Both the position numbers and the translations under genes were made by a program. 64,000 nt of DNA. It comes from an uncultured Draconibacterium sp. Its GTDB lineage: Bacteria > Bacteroidota > Bacteroidia > Bacteroidales > Prolixibacteraceae. The stretch lies in assembly GCA_947492175.1 (NCBI GenBank), contig CANLMQ010000033.1, forward strand, positions 1-64,000, written 5' to 3'. Below are positions 43,019 through 51,891 of this stretch, piece by piece. The notes beneath the pieces are model-generated. The model was not told the origin of the DNA. It saw only the letters and a program-made list of their open reading frames with translations, and ran no database searches. Every line of letters begins with the position of its first letter. Positions within the stretch are counted from its first letter, which is position 1.

Positions 43019-46000
43019 ATGAAAAAAAAACGAATGTTTTTTTCCCGGAGTTGTATTAACGACTTCGGACGACAAATCTTAATGAAAATGAAACTTACAT
43101 TGATTTTATTATTTGTAGGAATAATTAACCTGATGGCTGTGGAAAGTTATTCTCAGTCGACTCGGTTAAATGTAGAACTAGGAAATACCACTGTTGAAAA
43201 GGTATTGGAAAACATTGAAAATCAAAGCGAGTTTCGATTTGTGTATAACCGCGATGCAATAGACCTGGAGCGCAAAGTTAACATGAATTCAAAAAACGCT
43301 CCAATCGAAAAAGTGCTTAATGGCCTTTTTAAGGGAACTTATGTACACTACCAGTTAGTTGATCGCACTGTTGTATTAACCACGGTAACCAAGGCAGAGA
43401 AAAGTGTGACACAGCAAAAATCAGTCTCAGGAAAAGTTACTGACGTAAAAGGGGAGGCTCTACCCGGAGTAACCATATATATAAAAGGAACAAGCAAAGG
43501 CACTGTTACTAATATCGATGGTGAATTTTCTATTGCAGATGTAAGTGCAGAAGATGTATTGTCAATTTCGTTTGTAGGTATGAAAACGCAGGAGATTGTT
43601 GTTGGAGATAAGATGACAATAAATGTAATGTTACAGGCCGATCAAACTGATATCGACGAAGTTTTGGTTGTAGGTTATACGGTAAGAAAAAAATCTACAG
43701 TAACCGGAGCTATTTCTTCCGTAGAAATGGGTGATATGGAAAAAAACCGAATTCCAAATGTCTCGCAGGCTTTGCAGGGACAAATTGCAGGGGTACAGGT
43801 AACATCAAGTTCGGGAGCACCCGGAGATCCGGTACAAATTCGCATTCGTGGAGAAGGTACAATTGGAAATAATAACCCACTTTATATTATTGACGGAATT
43901 CCGTCTCGCGACATTACTTTTTTAAACCAGGCCGATATCGAATCAATGACTGTTTTAAAAGATGCAGCGGCAGCAGCTATCTATGGATCAAGGGCATCCG
44001 GTGGTGTAGTATTAATTACCACCAAAAGTGGGAAAAAAGGAAAACTAAGTTTCGATGTAAACTATTACAGAGGAATTCAGAATGTAACCGATCTTCCAAC
44101 CATGTTAAATGCAGATCAGTACATGAATATTACAGAGAAGGCCTGGAACAATTCGGAAAGAACAGGAACAAATCCTTATACTGCTGATAAAGGTCGATCG
44201 GATTTTGCAAATACCAACTGGCTGGATGAGTTGTTTGAAACCGGAAAATCTCAAAATCTGCAATTTACAGCCAGTGGAGGAAATGAAAAACTTCAGTTTA
44301 TGATGTCGCTGGGGTATTACGGACAGGACGGAATTGTTGTTTACGATAACGATAAATACCAACGCACAAACTACAGGACAAATATAAATGTCGACATAAC
44401 CGATCGAATTAAAATTGGGTCAAATCTTCAGTTATCGTATTCTTCACAGGATAAAATTGCTTCAAAAGGCGAAAGTTTGATTCGATATGCGTTGTTAAGA
44501 GTTCCGGTTGTTCCGGTATTCAAAGATGAAAACGATCCAACCTGTTCAGAAAGAGATCCTTTTACCGATATGCCTTTTTATACACCAACCGGTTACGATG
44601 TAGGATGGCATAGAACCATGTACGAGATGGTGGGGAATCCAATAGCTAAAGCCTATTTTACCGATGATGAAAGAAATGTTTATCAAACATTTGGTAATGT
44701 TTATGGTGAGTATGCAATGTTAAAAAATAAGGAACTTAAATTCCGAACTAATCTAGGGGTTGACTTAAACTTTCTACATAACAAAGCATTTAACCAAAAT
44801 TATGGCGACGATGACGGAGGTGGAAATGACATTGACAAAGGACTGGGACGCCAAAACAGACCAAATAATTTAAGAGAAGAACGAGGAGAAGCACGTACAA
44901 TTACATTTAATAATACTTTGAATTATGTAAAGAATTTCGATGAAAAACATGATTTGAATGTTATGATTGGTACGGAGTATATCGAAAATTATACTTCTTC
45001 GGTTGGTGCAAGCAGGGCGCGTTTCCCGTTTACAAACGATAATTTCAGGTACCTGGATTATGGAGGATCTGATCTTGATTTATGGAATAGTGGTAGTGCT
45101 TCAGAATGGGCTTTATTTTCGTTGTTTAGTTCGTTTTCGTATGTATATGATTATAAATACATGGTAACTGCTAATTTCAGAGCTGATGCTTCATCTCGGT
45201 TCTCGAAAAATAATCAATGGGGGTACTTCCCATCAGTTTCTGCAGGTTGGAAGATTGACCAGGAGGATTTTATGAAAGATGTTGATTGGTTATCGAATTT
45301 AAAAATAAGAGCAAGTTGGGGGCAGCTGGGAAATCAGGAAATTGATGATTACGCTTATTTGACACTCGTAAGCCAGGTAGATGGTATTGTGAAAGTAAAC
45401 CGTTTTGGAAATGAAGATTTAAAATGGGAAAGCTCAACGCAGACGAATATAGGTATTGATGTTGGTCTGTTTATGAATAAACTTGCCTTTACTGCAGAAT
45501 ATTTTTCGAAAAATACAACCGATATTTTGTTGCCAATAGGATTACCATCGGTTGTTGGTGATGTTTCTCCTACCATTTTAAATGCAGGAGAAGTAAGTAA
45601 TAAAGGTTATGAGTTTTCGGTAAACTATAGAAATGCAGATAATGAATTTAAATACAGTATCAATGCAAATCTGGCAACACTGACAAATAATGTAGAAAAA
45701 TTACATCCAAATCTGCCAAACATCACGAGCGATATTACACGAACCGAAGCAGGAAATGTTTTAAATGCTTATTATGGTTATAACGTGGTAGGGATTTATC
45801 AAAACCAGGAAGAAATTGACCAGCATTTATTCGGCACACCAAATTCAGGTGTTAAACCAGGCGATATTAAGTTTAAAGATGTAAATGGTGATGGCGTTAT
45901 TAGCCCCGATAAAGACAGGGAATTTATCGGAAGTCCGATTCCGGATTTAACTTACGGTATCAATTTGTCGGGATCTTATAAGAAAATCGATTTTTCAGTA

Positions 46001-46402
46001 TTATTTCAAGGAGTTTCGGGAGTTGACAGATACAACGATGGAAAAAAGATTGTTGACTACGATACCCGCCCGTTTAATTATACAACAAGGGTTTTGGATG
46101 CCTGGGATGGTGAAGGTACCAGTAATACAATACCACGTGTTACATTTGATGATAATGGAAGCAGCAAAATATCAAGCATTTTTGTTGAAGATGCTTCTTA
46201 TTTCCGCCTTAAAAATGTTGAATTAGGCTATACTTTTGAATCCATTCCTGGAATTCAGTTTATGCGTTTGTATGTTTCGGGGCAGAACTTATTTACAAAA
46301 ACATCTTATTCCGGTTTAGATCCAGAATCTACTGATTTAATGGATAAAGGAACCTACCCGTTATCGAAATCAATACTGTTTGGGGTAAATGTTAAATTTT
46401 AA
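43019..46402 (+). CDS. SusC/RagA-type TonB-dependent transporter with STN domain (cassette 3)
   Basis: 1127 aa. The signal segment ends ESYSQ. STN is ENIENQSEFRFVYNRDAIDL. The carboxypeptidase-like domain is the most diverged of the four (GKVTDVKGEALPGVTIYIKG). The plug starts IDEVLVVGYTVRKKSTVTGA and contains LYIIDGIPSRDITFLNQADI. The barrel ends FGVNVKF. It is followed by SusD (18 bp) and a GH130-like enzyme, so a mannoside or a related oligosaccharide is a possible substrate. Confidence 0.95.
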   Translation: MKKKRMFFSRSCINDFGRQILMKMKLTLILLFVGIINLMAVESYSQSTRLNVELGNTTVEKVLENIENQSEFRFVYNRDAIDLERKVNMNSKNAPIEKVLNGLFKGTYVHYQLVDRTVVLTTVTKAEKSVTQQKSVSGKVTDVKGEALPGVTIYIKGTSKGTVTNIDGEFSIADVSAEDVLSISFVGMKTQEIVVGDKMTINVMLQADQTDIDEVLVVGYTVRKKSTVTGAISSVEMGDMEKNRIPNVSQALQGQIAGVQVTSSSGAPGDPVQIRIRGEGTIGNNNPLYIIDGIPSRDITFLNQADIESMTVLKDAAAAAIYGSRASGGVVLITTKSGKKGKLSFDVNYYRGIQNVTDLPTMLNADQYMNITEKAWNNSERTGTNPYTADKGRSDFANTNWLDELFETGKSQNLQFTASGGNEKLQFMMSLGYYGQDGIVVYDNDKYQRTNYRTNINVDITDRIKIGSNLQLSYSSQDKIASKGESLIRYALLRVPVVPVFKDENDPTCSERDPFTDMPFYTPTGYDVGWHRTMYEMVGNPIAKAYFTDDERNVYQTFGNVYGEYAMLKNKELKFRTNLGVDLNFLHNKAFNQNYGDDDGGGNDIDKGLGRQNRPNNLREERGEARTITFNNTLNYVKNFDEKHDLNVMIGTEYIENYTSSVGASRARFPFTNDNFRYLDYGGSDLDLWNSGSASEWALFSLFSSFSYVYDYKYMVTANFRADASSRFSKNNQWGYFPSVSAGWKIDQEDFMKDVDWLSNLKIRASWGQLGNQEIDDYAYLTLVSQVDGIVKVNRFGNEDLKWESSTQTNIGIDVGLFMNKLAFTAEYFSKNTTDILLPIGLPSVVGDVSPTILNAGEVSNKGYEFSVNYRNADNEFKYSINANLATLTNNVEKLHPNLPNITSDITRTEAGNVLNAYYGYNVVGIYQNQEEIDQHLFGTPNSGVKPGDIKFKDVNGDGVISPDKDREFIGSPIPDLTYGINLSGSYKKIDFSVLFQGVSGVDRYNDGKKIVDYDTRPFNYTTRVLDAWDGEGTSNTIPRVTFDDNGSSKISSIFVEDASYFRLKNVELGYTFESIPGIQFMRLYVSGQNLFTKTSYSGLDPESTDLMDKGTYPLSKSILFGVNVKF

Positions 46403-46420
46403 TATTTAAAGGCGTTAATA

Positions 46421-47908
46421 ATGAAAAAGATACATAAAAGCATACTTGTAATTTTTATTCTGACCACTGTTTTTAGTTGTACAGATAATCTGGAGAAAGA
46501 TCCAATCGGACTTTTAACCATCGATCAGGTCGACTCAAATCCCACAGCCGGAACCATAGAGTCGTCAGTAAGTTCGGCCTACTTGCCTCTTAAAAATACT
46601 TTAAATGGAATAATCGGAGGATGGAGATGGGATTTGGGAACAATTTTCAGAAACGATATTGTTTTGCAGGACATTGCGTCGAATGATATGAATAAAAAAT
46701 GGAATCCGGATGGAGACCAGCCATGGATGGATAAAATTTCTGATTTTAGTTTTACATCAGAAAATGCAGCATTTAATGGAATTTGGGTATATGACTACGA
46801 AGGGATTAGCCGAGCGAATCTGGCAATAAGTTTTTTAACCGATGCTGAATTAATTCAAAGTACCGGAATTAGCAACAGTCGCAAAGATCAATTATTGTCT
46901 GAAGCGTATTTTTTACGTGCTTTTTATTATTTCGATTTGGTAAATAATTTTGGAGGTGTACCACTGATACTAAAATCTCCCGATTCTTTTGAAGAAGCCT
47001 TCACTGTCTCTGTTCGCGCTTCAGCAACTGATATCTGGACACAAATTAATGCTGATTTAACAGCGGCTAAGGCTGTGGCAAGCAATAATAAGTACTCCAG
47101 TGAAACAGAACCATGGAGAGTTTCAAAAGGTGCAATTATAGCATTACAGGCAAAAGTAGCTTTGTTTAATGATGAATGGCCGGCGGTGCTTAGCCTGGTG
47201 TCAGAACTCGATGTTCTTGGTTTTTATAACCTTAATGCAAACTATTTCGATTGTTTTAATGTAGCAACTGAATTTATGGATGATGAGGTTATTTTTGCAT
47301 ACGATCACCGTTCCGATGAAACACCACGTAATGGGAATGGCCTTGGTTCTGTTGCCGGGTGGGGATTCTTTTCTCCAACTGAAGATTTTGTAGATGCTTT
47401 TGAACCGAATGATCCGCGATTATTGTACACCATCGATATTGAGAATAAGCAAGCTTCTAAATTGCTTGGATCTACTACCGAATACCGGGGGAATGGTGAT
47501 AGCCCGGGAAATAAAGTTTACATCCGTTATGCCGATGTTTTATTGTGGAAAGCTGAGGCGCTAATCGAAACAGGAGATATGCCAGGTGCCATTGCTATAA
47601 TTAATCAAATTAGAGAGCGGGCAAGAACAACTCCTACGGCCGACGGATCAGTTATCCCGGAAGGAACTTTGCTCGATAGAGAAGCTTCTTCAAGTAAAAC
47701 AGAAGTTATGGATTGGTTAATGCACGAACGAAGAGTAGAATTAGGATTCGAGTCTCAGCGATTTAACGATCTGAAAAGGTGGGGGACTGCAAAAACAGTC
47801 CTTACTGCGCTTGGAAGAAACTACCAGGACCACAATGCTCTTTATCCAATTCCTCAACGTGATATTGATAAATCAGGAGGAAGTATTGTGCAAAATCCGG
47901 GTTATTAA
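46421..47908 (+). CDS. SusD/RagB-type lipoprotein (cassette 3)
   Basis: 495 aa. Lipobox VFSC (Cys20). SusD helices include LSEAYFLRAFYYFDLVNNFG then GVPLI, the RagB part KGAIIALQAKVALFNDEWPA, and the C-terminus INQIRERA, LYPIPQRDID, IVQNPGY. Complete and canonical. Confidence 0.95.
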   Translation: MKKIHKSILVIFILTTVFSCTDNLEKDPIGLLTIDQVDSNPTAGTIESSVSSAYLPLKNTLNGIIGGWRWDLGTIFRNDIVLQDIASNDMNKKWNPDGDQPWMDKISDFSFTSENAAFNGIWVYDYEGISRANLAISFLTDAELIQSTGISNSRKDQLLSEAYFLRAFYYFDLVNNFGGVPLILKSPDSFEEAFTVSVRASATDIWTQINADLTAAKAVASNNKYSSETEPWRVSKGAIIALQAKVALFNDEWPAVLSLVSELDVLGFYNLNANYFDCFNVATEFMDDEVIFAYDHRSDETPRNGNGLGSVAGWGFFSPTEDFVDAFEPNDPRLLYTIDIENKQASKLLGSTTEYRGNGDSPGNKVYIRYADVLLWKAEALIETGDMPGAIAIINQIRERARTTPTADGSVIPEGTLLDREASSSKTEVMDWLMHERRVELGFESQRFNDLKRWGTAKTVLTALGRNYQDHNALYPIPQRDIDKSGGSIVQNPGY

Positions 47909-47943
47909 ATTGTTCTGACAGTTTTAAAATAGAAAACATATAT

Positions 47944-47976
47944 GGTATGGTTTTCTGTAATTTTAGGAACCATACC
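47944..47976 (+). promoter_or_regulatory. Hairpin between susD-3 and GH130-like gene
   Basis: GGTATGGTT (47944-47952) pairs with AACCATACC (47968-47976). It is followed by TTAATTTAAT, not a strong T-tract. It may partially attenuate transcription into the enzyme gene or stabilise the susCD mRNA 3' end. Confidence 0.5.
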
Positions 47977-47995
47977 TTAATTTAATAAGTAAGAT

Positions 47996-49141
47996 ATGAT
48001 CATAAGAAAAATCATAATCAGTATTGCAGGCATATTATTGCTAACTCAATGCGAAACATCGAAAACGGCCAGTACTCCTGAATTTCTGATTCCGTTTACC
48101 AAAAATGCAGAAGTAAATCCTTGTTTAAATCCTTCAGAAACACTCGTATTTAATTGCCCGATAAGGCAATCAGAAGTTAAATGGGAGGAAAAAGATGTAT
48201 TTAATCCTGCCAGTGTAGTAAAAGGAGATACAGTCTTTCTAATATACAGGGCCGAAGATATTATTGGAAAGTATAATGGAACATCTCGACTTGGCCTGGC
48301 TTATAGTCTTGATGGATATCATTTTCAGAAAGAAGAAAAACCTGTTTTATATCCTGATTATGACGCGTATAAAGATTACGAGTGGGAAGGGGGATGTGAG
48401 GATCCCCGATTGGTAGAAGATGAAAATGGAACTTATTATTTAACCTATACTGCCTACGATGGAGATAAAGCCCGTCTTTTTATTGCCACATCAAATGATT
48501 TGAGAAATTGGACAAAACATGGTTCTGTGTTTAAAAAAGCAGGAGATGAATTTGTTGCAATGTGGTCAAAGGCCGGATCAATTGTTAGTCGCCAGGAAAA
48601 CGGACGAATGATTGCCTCTAAAATAAATGGTAAATATTGGATGTATTGGGGAGAATCTAATATTTATATGGCTACCTCAGACAATCTGATTGATTGGGCT
48701 CCAATACTTGAAACAGATCTGGAAAAGATGGAGTTGGATACCATGCGAAAATATACAACTGCATTTAAAAGTTTATTTTCTACACGCAAAGGAAAATTTG
48801 ATAGTGAGTTGGTTGAACCCGGGCCGCCGGCCTTGATTACAGAACAAGGTATTCTGTTTATTTACAACAGTAAAAACAGTCCCGATTTTGGAGATAAAAA
48901 TCTGGCTCCGGGAACTTATGCTGCCGGACAAATAATTATAGATAAAAACGATCCTCAGAAGGTTTTACATCGTACCGATGACTGGTTTATTACTCCAGAC
49001 GAACCTTTTGAAATTACTGGACAGGTAAATAATGTTTGTTTTGTAGAAGGATTGGCCTTTTTTAAAAATAAATGGTTGTTATATTATGGCACAGCCGATT
49101 CGAAAATTGCAGTGGCAGAATCAACCAAAATATTAAAATAA
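47996..49141 (+). CDS. GH130-like (or GH43/GH130-clan) five-bladed propeller enzyme, lipoprotein
   Basis: 381 aa. Lipobox LTQC (Cys ~19). The propeller blades show VFNPASVVKGDTVFLIYRAE, RLGLAYSLDGYHF, WEGGCEDPRLVEDENGTYYL then TYTAYDG, and ARLFIATSNDLRNW. The EDPRxxxxxGxYYLTYTA block is characteristic of GH130 mannoside phosphorylases and hydrolases. Export as a lipoprotein favours a hydrolase over a cytosolic phosphorylase. Linkage specificity is unknown. It lies 87 bp downstream of susD in cassette 3. Confidence 0.75.
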   Translation: MIIRKIIISIAGILLLTQCETSKTASTPEFLIPFTKNAEVNPCLNPSETLVFNCPIRQSEVKWEEKDVFNPASVVKGDTVFLIYRAEDIIGKYNGTSRLGLAYSLDGYHFQKEEKPVLYPDYDAYKDYEWEGGCEDPRLVEDENGTYYLTYTAYDGDKARLFIATSNDLRNWTKHGSVFKKAGDEFVAMWSKAGSIVSRQENGRMIASKINGKYWMYWGESNIYMATSDNLIDWAPILETDLEKMELDTMRKYTTAFKSLFSTRKGKFDSELVEPGPPALITEQGILFIYNSKNSPDFGDKNLAPGTYAAGQIIIDKNDPQKVLHRTDDWFITPDEPFEITGQVNNVCFVEGLAFFKNKWLLYYGTADSKIAVAESTKILK

Positions 49142-49154
49142 CTGTTTTATAATT

Positions 49155-49274
49155 ATGAAACGAGCATGTAAAATAATTACACCTAAGAGTATTATTAAAA
49201 CATGTGCGAGTTCCACGGATATCGAAGCACAAATCTGCATTGGTGTCATATACGATTGTAATATAAAATATTAA
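49155..49274 (+). repeat. Dispersed repeat R1, copy C, with 39-aa small ORF
   Basis: ATG 49155 opens MKRACKIITPKSIIKTCASS and continues 19 more residues to TAA. The first 20 codons align with the copy A ORF; the 3' half has diverged and lost the stem. It starts 13 bp after the GH130-like stop codon. Coding status is unproven. Confidence 0.5.
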
Positions 49275-49380
49275 TCAAAATATAGTCAAGTGAAATTTGG
49301 GCTTTCCTGAATTTCGATCAACCTTAGTCAATTTTTTTTGATTTTCGGAGGTGAAAAACAATAAATAATGATTCAATATT

Positions 49381-49417
49381 ACCGGCAGGATTTCAGAAAT
49401 CTTGCCGGTATTTTATT
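49381..49417 (+). terminator. Intrinsic terminator downstream of cassette 3
   Basis: ACCGGCAGGATTT (49381-49393) pairs with AAATCTTGCCGGT (49397-49409), with one G-T pair, followed by ATTTTATT. It probably ends the cassette 3 transcript. Confidence 0.75.
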
Positions 49418-49580
49418 GGTAGATTTACACTTATTATATCAGGGCATACATCATTTAATTCTTGAAACTTTGGCAAAGAATAACTGGTTACCTAATAATC
49501 CTTAAGTTTTTCAGCATCGACCACTTTAGCTGAAGATATGGGATACAATACCATTAATCAATAATAACAATTTACATCTT

Positions 49581-49803
49581 CGGGGAAAGGGCACGATGTT
49601 TTTACAATGATCTTAATTTCAGAAGGAACTTCTATGTTTTACCTGTTCTCCAATGAGGCTAAAAAACAAAGGGCACAATCTAAAATCAATTGTACCCTTT
49701 GTTCAAAAAAACTGCCGGGGAAATCTTCAAGATGCCCGGAGAGCAGTAAAAAGTCCCGGGTAAAGGTCTGATCTGTCTCGGGAAAGAGAATTAAGGATCT
49801 CAG
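49581..49803. repeat. R2 repeat block, copy 2
   Basis: 49581-49704 matches 59753-59876 and includes the stem ACAAAGGGCACAAT (49666-49679) / ATTGTACCCTTTGT (49689-49702). 49705-49803 then matches the end of the 41-bp array at 25554-25660 (CTGCCGGGG and AGTCCCGGG blocks 40 bp apart). Unlike the other two copies, no minus-strand gene ends next to it. Confidence 0.75.
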
Positions 49804-49894
49804 AAAAACGGGCAAAAAATGCGGTTTTTGTTTTAAAGGAAGGTGGTTCATCTACATTAAATTGAAACAAAAGAAAAATCACATAAAACCTGTT

Positions 49895-49934
49895 GAACTC
49901 CATCTTTTATTTAATGGAATTTAAAAAAGATTGA
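49895..49934 (+). repeat. Dispersed repeat R1, copy F (stem half only)
   Basis: GAACTCCATCTTTT is followed after 16 bp by AAAAGATTG. It keeps the R1 stem with yet another sequence (CATCTTTT 49901-49908 / AAAAGAT 49925-49931). The upstream half is barely recognisable. Confidence 0.5.
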
Positions 49935-50013
49935 CTATTGCCCGATAGAATCTACAACCCTTGTATTATTAAATTTTACTTATTAACACTGGGATGACAT
50001 GGTGTAATATATG

Positions 50014-50021
50014 TATATTTG
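50014..50021 (+). promoter_or_regulatory. -7 element for cassette 4 sigma gene
   Basis: TATATTTG exactly matches TAnnTTTG. No TTTG is seen 17-19 bp upstream, so the -33 element is weak. It is 25 bp before the TTG start. Confidence 0.5.
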
Positions 50022-50046
50022 CCGCTTTCATTAACTAAAAAACTGA

Positions 50047-50640
50047 TTGGAAACTGACCGGTACATATCAGAAAGGGACTGTGTAAAGGCCCTGAAATCG
50101 GGAGATGTAAAGGCATTTGATATACTTTTTACAGAATATGGCAAAAGGCTGTATCATTTTTCAAATGGATATCTTAAATCGAACAACGAAGCAGAAGAAG
50201 TGGTGCAGGAGGTTTTCATTCGTATATGGCAAAACCGGAAGACTTTAAAACCGGAACTTTCTTTTAAAGCTTATATTTTTAAAATAGCCTATCATTATAT
50301 TCTTGAGCTATTTGCGAAAGCACAGAACCGAAAGGCTTATCTGCATGATATTGCGGAGTATTCTGTAACTTTTGATCCGCATTTGGATGAAAGGCTCGAT
50401 TACAGTGCTTTACTAAGTAAAGTGCAGAAATTGATTGAAGAACTTCCTGAACGGCAAAAAGAAATATTGCTGAAAAGAAAGATCGAGGGCATACCTGTTA
50501 AAGAAATTGCGGTCCAAATGAATATCTCTCCTAAAACAGTTGAAAACCATCTTACACAAGCGCTGAAGAATATAAAAAAAGGATTAGGAGAAGAAGAGAT
50601 TACAGAATTTCTATTCTTTTTGCTGTTTGTAAGATGCTGA
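50047..50640 (+). CDS. ECF sigma factor, FecI-like (cassette 4), TTG start
   Basis: 197 aa. Region 2 is LYHFSNGYLKSNNEAEEVVQ, FIRIWQNRK; region 4 is LPERQKEILLKRKIEGIPVK then EIAVQMNISPKTVENH. The start is TTG 50047; the first in-frame methionine codon is ~residue 158. Third of four intact sigma genes in the window with this weak start codon. Confidence 0.9.
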   Translation: METDRYISERDCVKALKSGDVKAFDILFTEYGKRLYHFSNGYLKSNNEAEEVVQEVFIRIWQNRKTLKPELSFKAYIFKIAYHYILELFAKAQNRKAYLHDIAEYSVTFDPHLDERLDYSALLSKVQKLIEELPERQKEILLKRKIEGIPVKEIAVQMNISPKTVENHLTQALKNIKKGLGEEEITEFLFFLLFVRC

Positions 50641-50689
50641 AAAACAAGTTGTATTTTAATTGTTTCTGAAAATAAATCAATAATTTTTC

Positions 50690-50710
50690 AATTTGTACTA
50701 GGGGATTTTT
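50690..50710 (+). promoter_or_regulatory. Candidate ECF-dependent promoter element upstream of fecR-4
   Basis: The sequence AATTTGTACTAGGGGATTTT (from 50690) closely matches the block at 33690-33709 in cassette 2. It lies ~50-70 bp before the fecR start. The function is inferred from recurrence. Confidence 0.35.
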
Positions 50711-50758
50711 GTGATAATACCCTATAGCTATTCAGACGACATTGGTCGGATTACAAGT

Positions 50759-51799
50759 ATGAAGAATAAAAAGGAAAAATTACAACGCTTTTTTAGCAAT
50801 AAATATAGCAGGAAAGATCAACAGGACGTTTGTGGAATGTTTCAGCAACCTGAGGAATATGACTTGAAACAAATGCTGAAAGCTCACTGGAATCAGTTTT
50901 CTGAAAGTCAAATGTCAGATGTTGAACTAACAAATACTTCGGAAAGAATACATCGCAGGATTCGTTTTGAAGAAGGCGTACAAACTGGCAATCGGTTTAT
51001 CAGAAATTTCCAGCGTATTGCAGCTATTTTGATTATCCCTCTCATCGTTTCGTTTTTGGCATATTTTCTTTTTCAGCAATATCTTGGCAAGGAAAATCTT
51101 GCCTATGCCGAGATTCAGTGTCCACTGGGAGTGCGAACTAAATTTTATTTACCCGATGGTACCACCGGATTTTTGAATAGCGGTTCAACGTTGAAATATC
51201 CTGTTTCGTTTTCAAAAGATCGACAGGTTAACCTAAAGGGAGAGGCCTATTTTGATGTGGTTCACGATACAAAAAGGCCATTTACCGTAGAAACAAAGAA
51301 TCTGAAAATTGGAGTTTTAGGTACACAATTTAATGTGGTGGCATTTGATGATGATGAGGCTGAAGAAGTTATTTTGCAGAGAGGAAAAGTTGAAGTAAGT
51401 ACCAACAAGGGCCAGTTGCTTACGGTTTTAAAACCAAATGAAAAGTTGTTACTCAATAGAAGAGCTCAGAAGTTTTTAGTTAACGAGGTAGAGGCTCTTC
51501 AGTTTACTTCGTGGACTGAGGGTAAGCTTATTTTGCGAAACGAGAAATTTTCCGAAGTGGTTAAACGCTTAGGACGTTGGTACAATGCAGAAATAAGGGT
51601 TGAAGATGAGGAATTGTTAAATTATGCTTTCCGGGCCACATTCACTGATGAATCACTGGAAGAAGTACTAAAGCTGATGAAACTTACAGCACCATTTACT
51701 TTTAAAGAACAGGAAAGAACAGCAACAACCGATAATGAATATGAAAGAAAAATCGTCTTGATAAATTTAGATAAAAAGAGGCAGGAAGCCTTTAATTAG
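50759..51799 (+). CDS. FecR-like anti-sigma factor (cassette 4)
   Basis: 346 aa from ATG 50759 (MKNKKEKLQRFFSNKYS). A GTG at 50711 is in frame but lies in the leader next to the candidate promoter. The transmembrane helix is FQRIAAILIIPLIVSFLAYF. The periplasmic FecR part is CPLGVRTKFYLPDGTTGFLN, VLGTQFNVVAFDDDEAEE, and the DUF4974 part is LILRNEKFSEVVKRLGRWYN. Canonical partner of the sigma at 50047 and the SusC at 51892. Confidence 0.92.
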   Translation: MKNKKEKLQRFFSNKYSRKDQQDVCGMFQQPEEYDLKQMLKAHWNQFSESQMSDVELTNTSERIHRRIRFEEGVQTGNRFIRNFQRIAAILIIPLIVSFLAYFLFQQYLGKENLAYAEIQCPLGVRTKFYLPDGTTGFLNSGSTLKYPVSFSKDRQVNLKGEAYFDVVHDTKRPFTVETKNLKIGVLGTQFNVVAFDDDEAEEVILQRGKVEVSTNKGQLLTVLKPNEKLLLNRRAQKFLVNEVEALQFTSWTEGKLILRNEKFSEVVKRLGRWYNAEIRVEDEELLNYAFRATFTDESLEEVLKLMKLTAPFTFKEQERTATTDNEYERKIVLINLDKKRQEAFN

Positions 51800-51806
51800 A
51801 AAAAAT

Positions 51807-51834
51807 ACAGGAAAGTGCTGCTACACTTTCCTGT
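51807..51834 (+). promoter_or_regulatory. Stem-loop between fecR-4 and susC-4
   Basis: A perfect 11-bp stem ACAGGAAAGTG (51807-51817) / CACTTTCCTGT (51824-51834), 6-nt loop. Nearly the cassette 2 stem, with the terminal pair changed from G-C to A-T, a compensated change. Confidence 0.75.
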
Positions 51835-51891
51835 TGGATCAAGCAGTGTGAAATAACCAAATATTTATTAACTACTTAATGTTTCAAATTT

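Noticed and set aside
47996..49141. Firm naming as a mannosyl-phosphorylase
   Set aside because: The exported lipoprotein location does not fit a phosphorylase needing cytosolic phosphate metabolism, and the linkage cannot be read from sequence.
50711..50758. GTG 50711 as the fecR-4 start
   Set aside because: It would place coding sequence over the conserved GGGG promoter-like block; ATG 50759 gives the normal family N-terminus.
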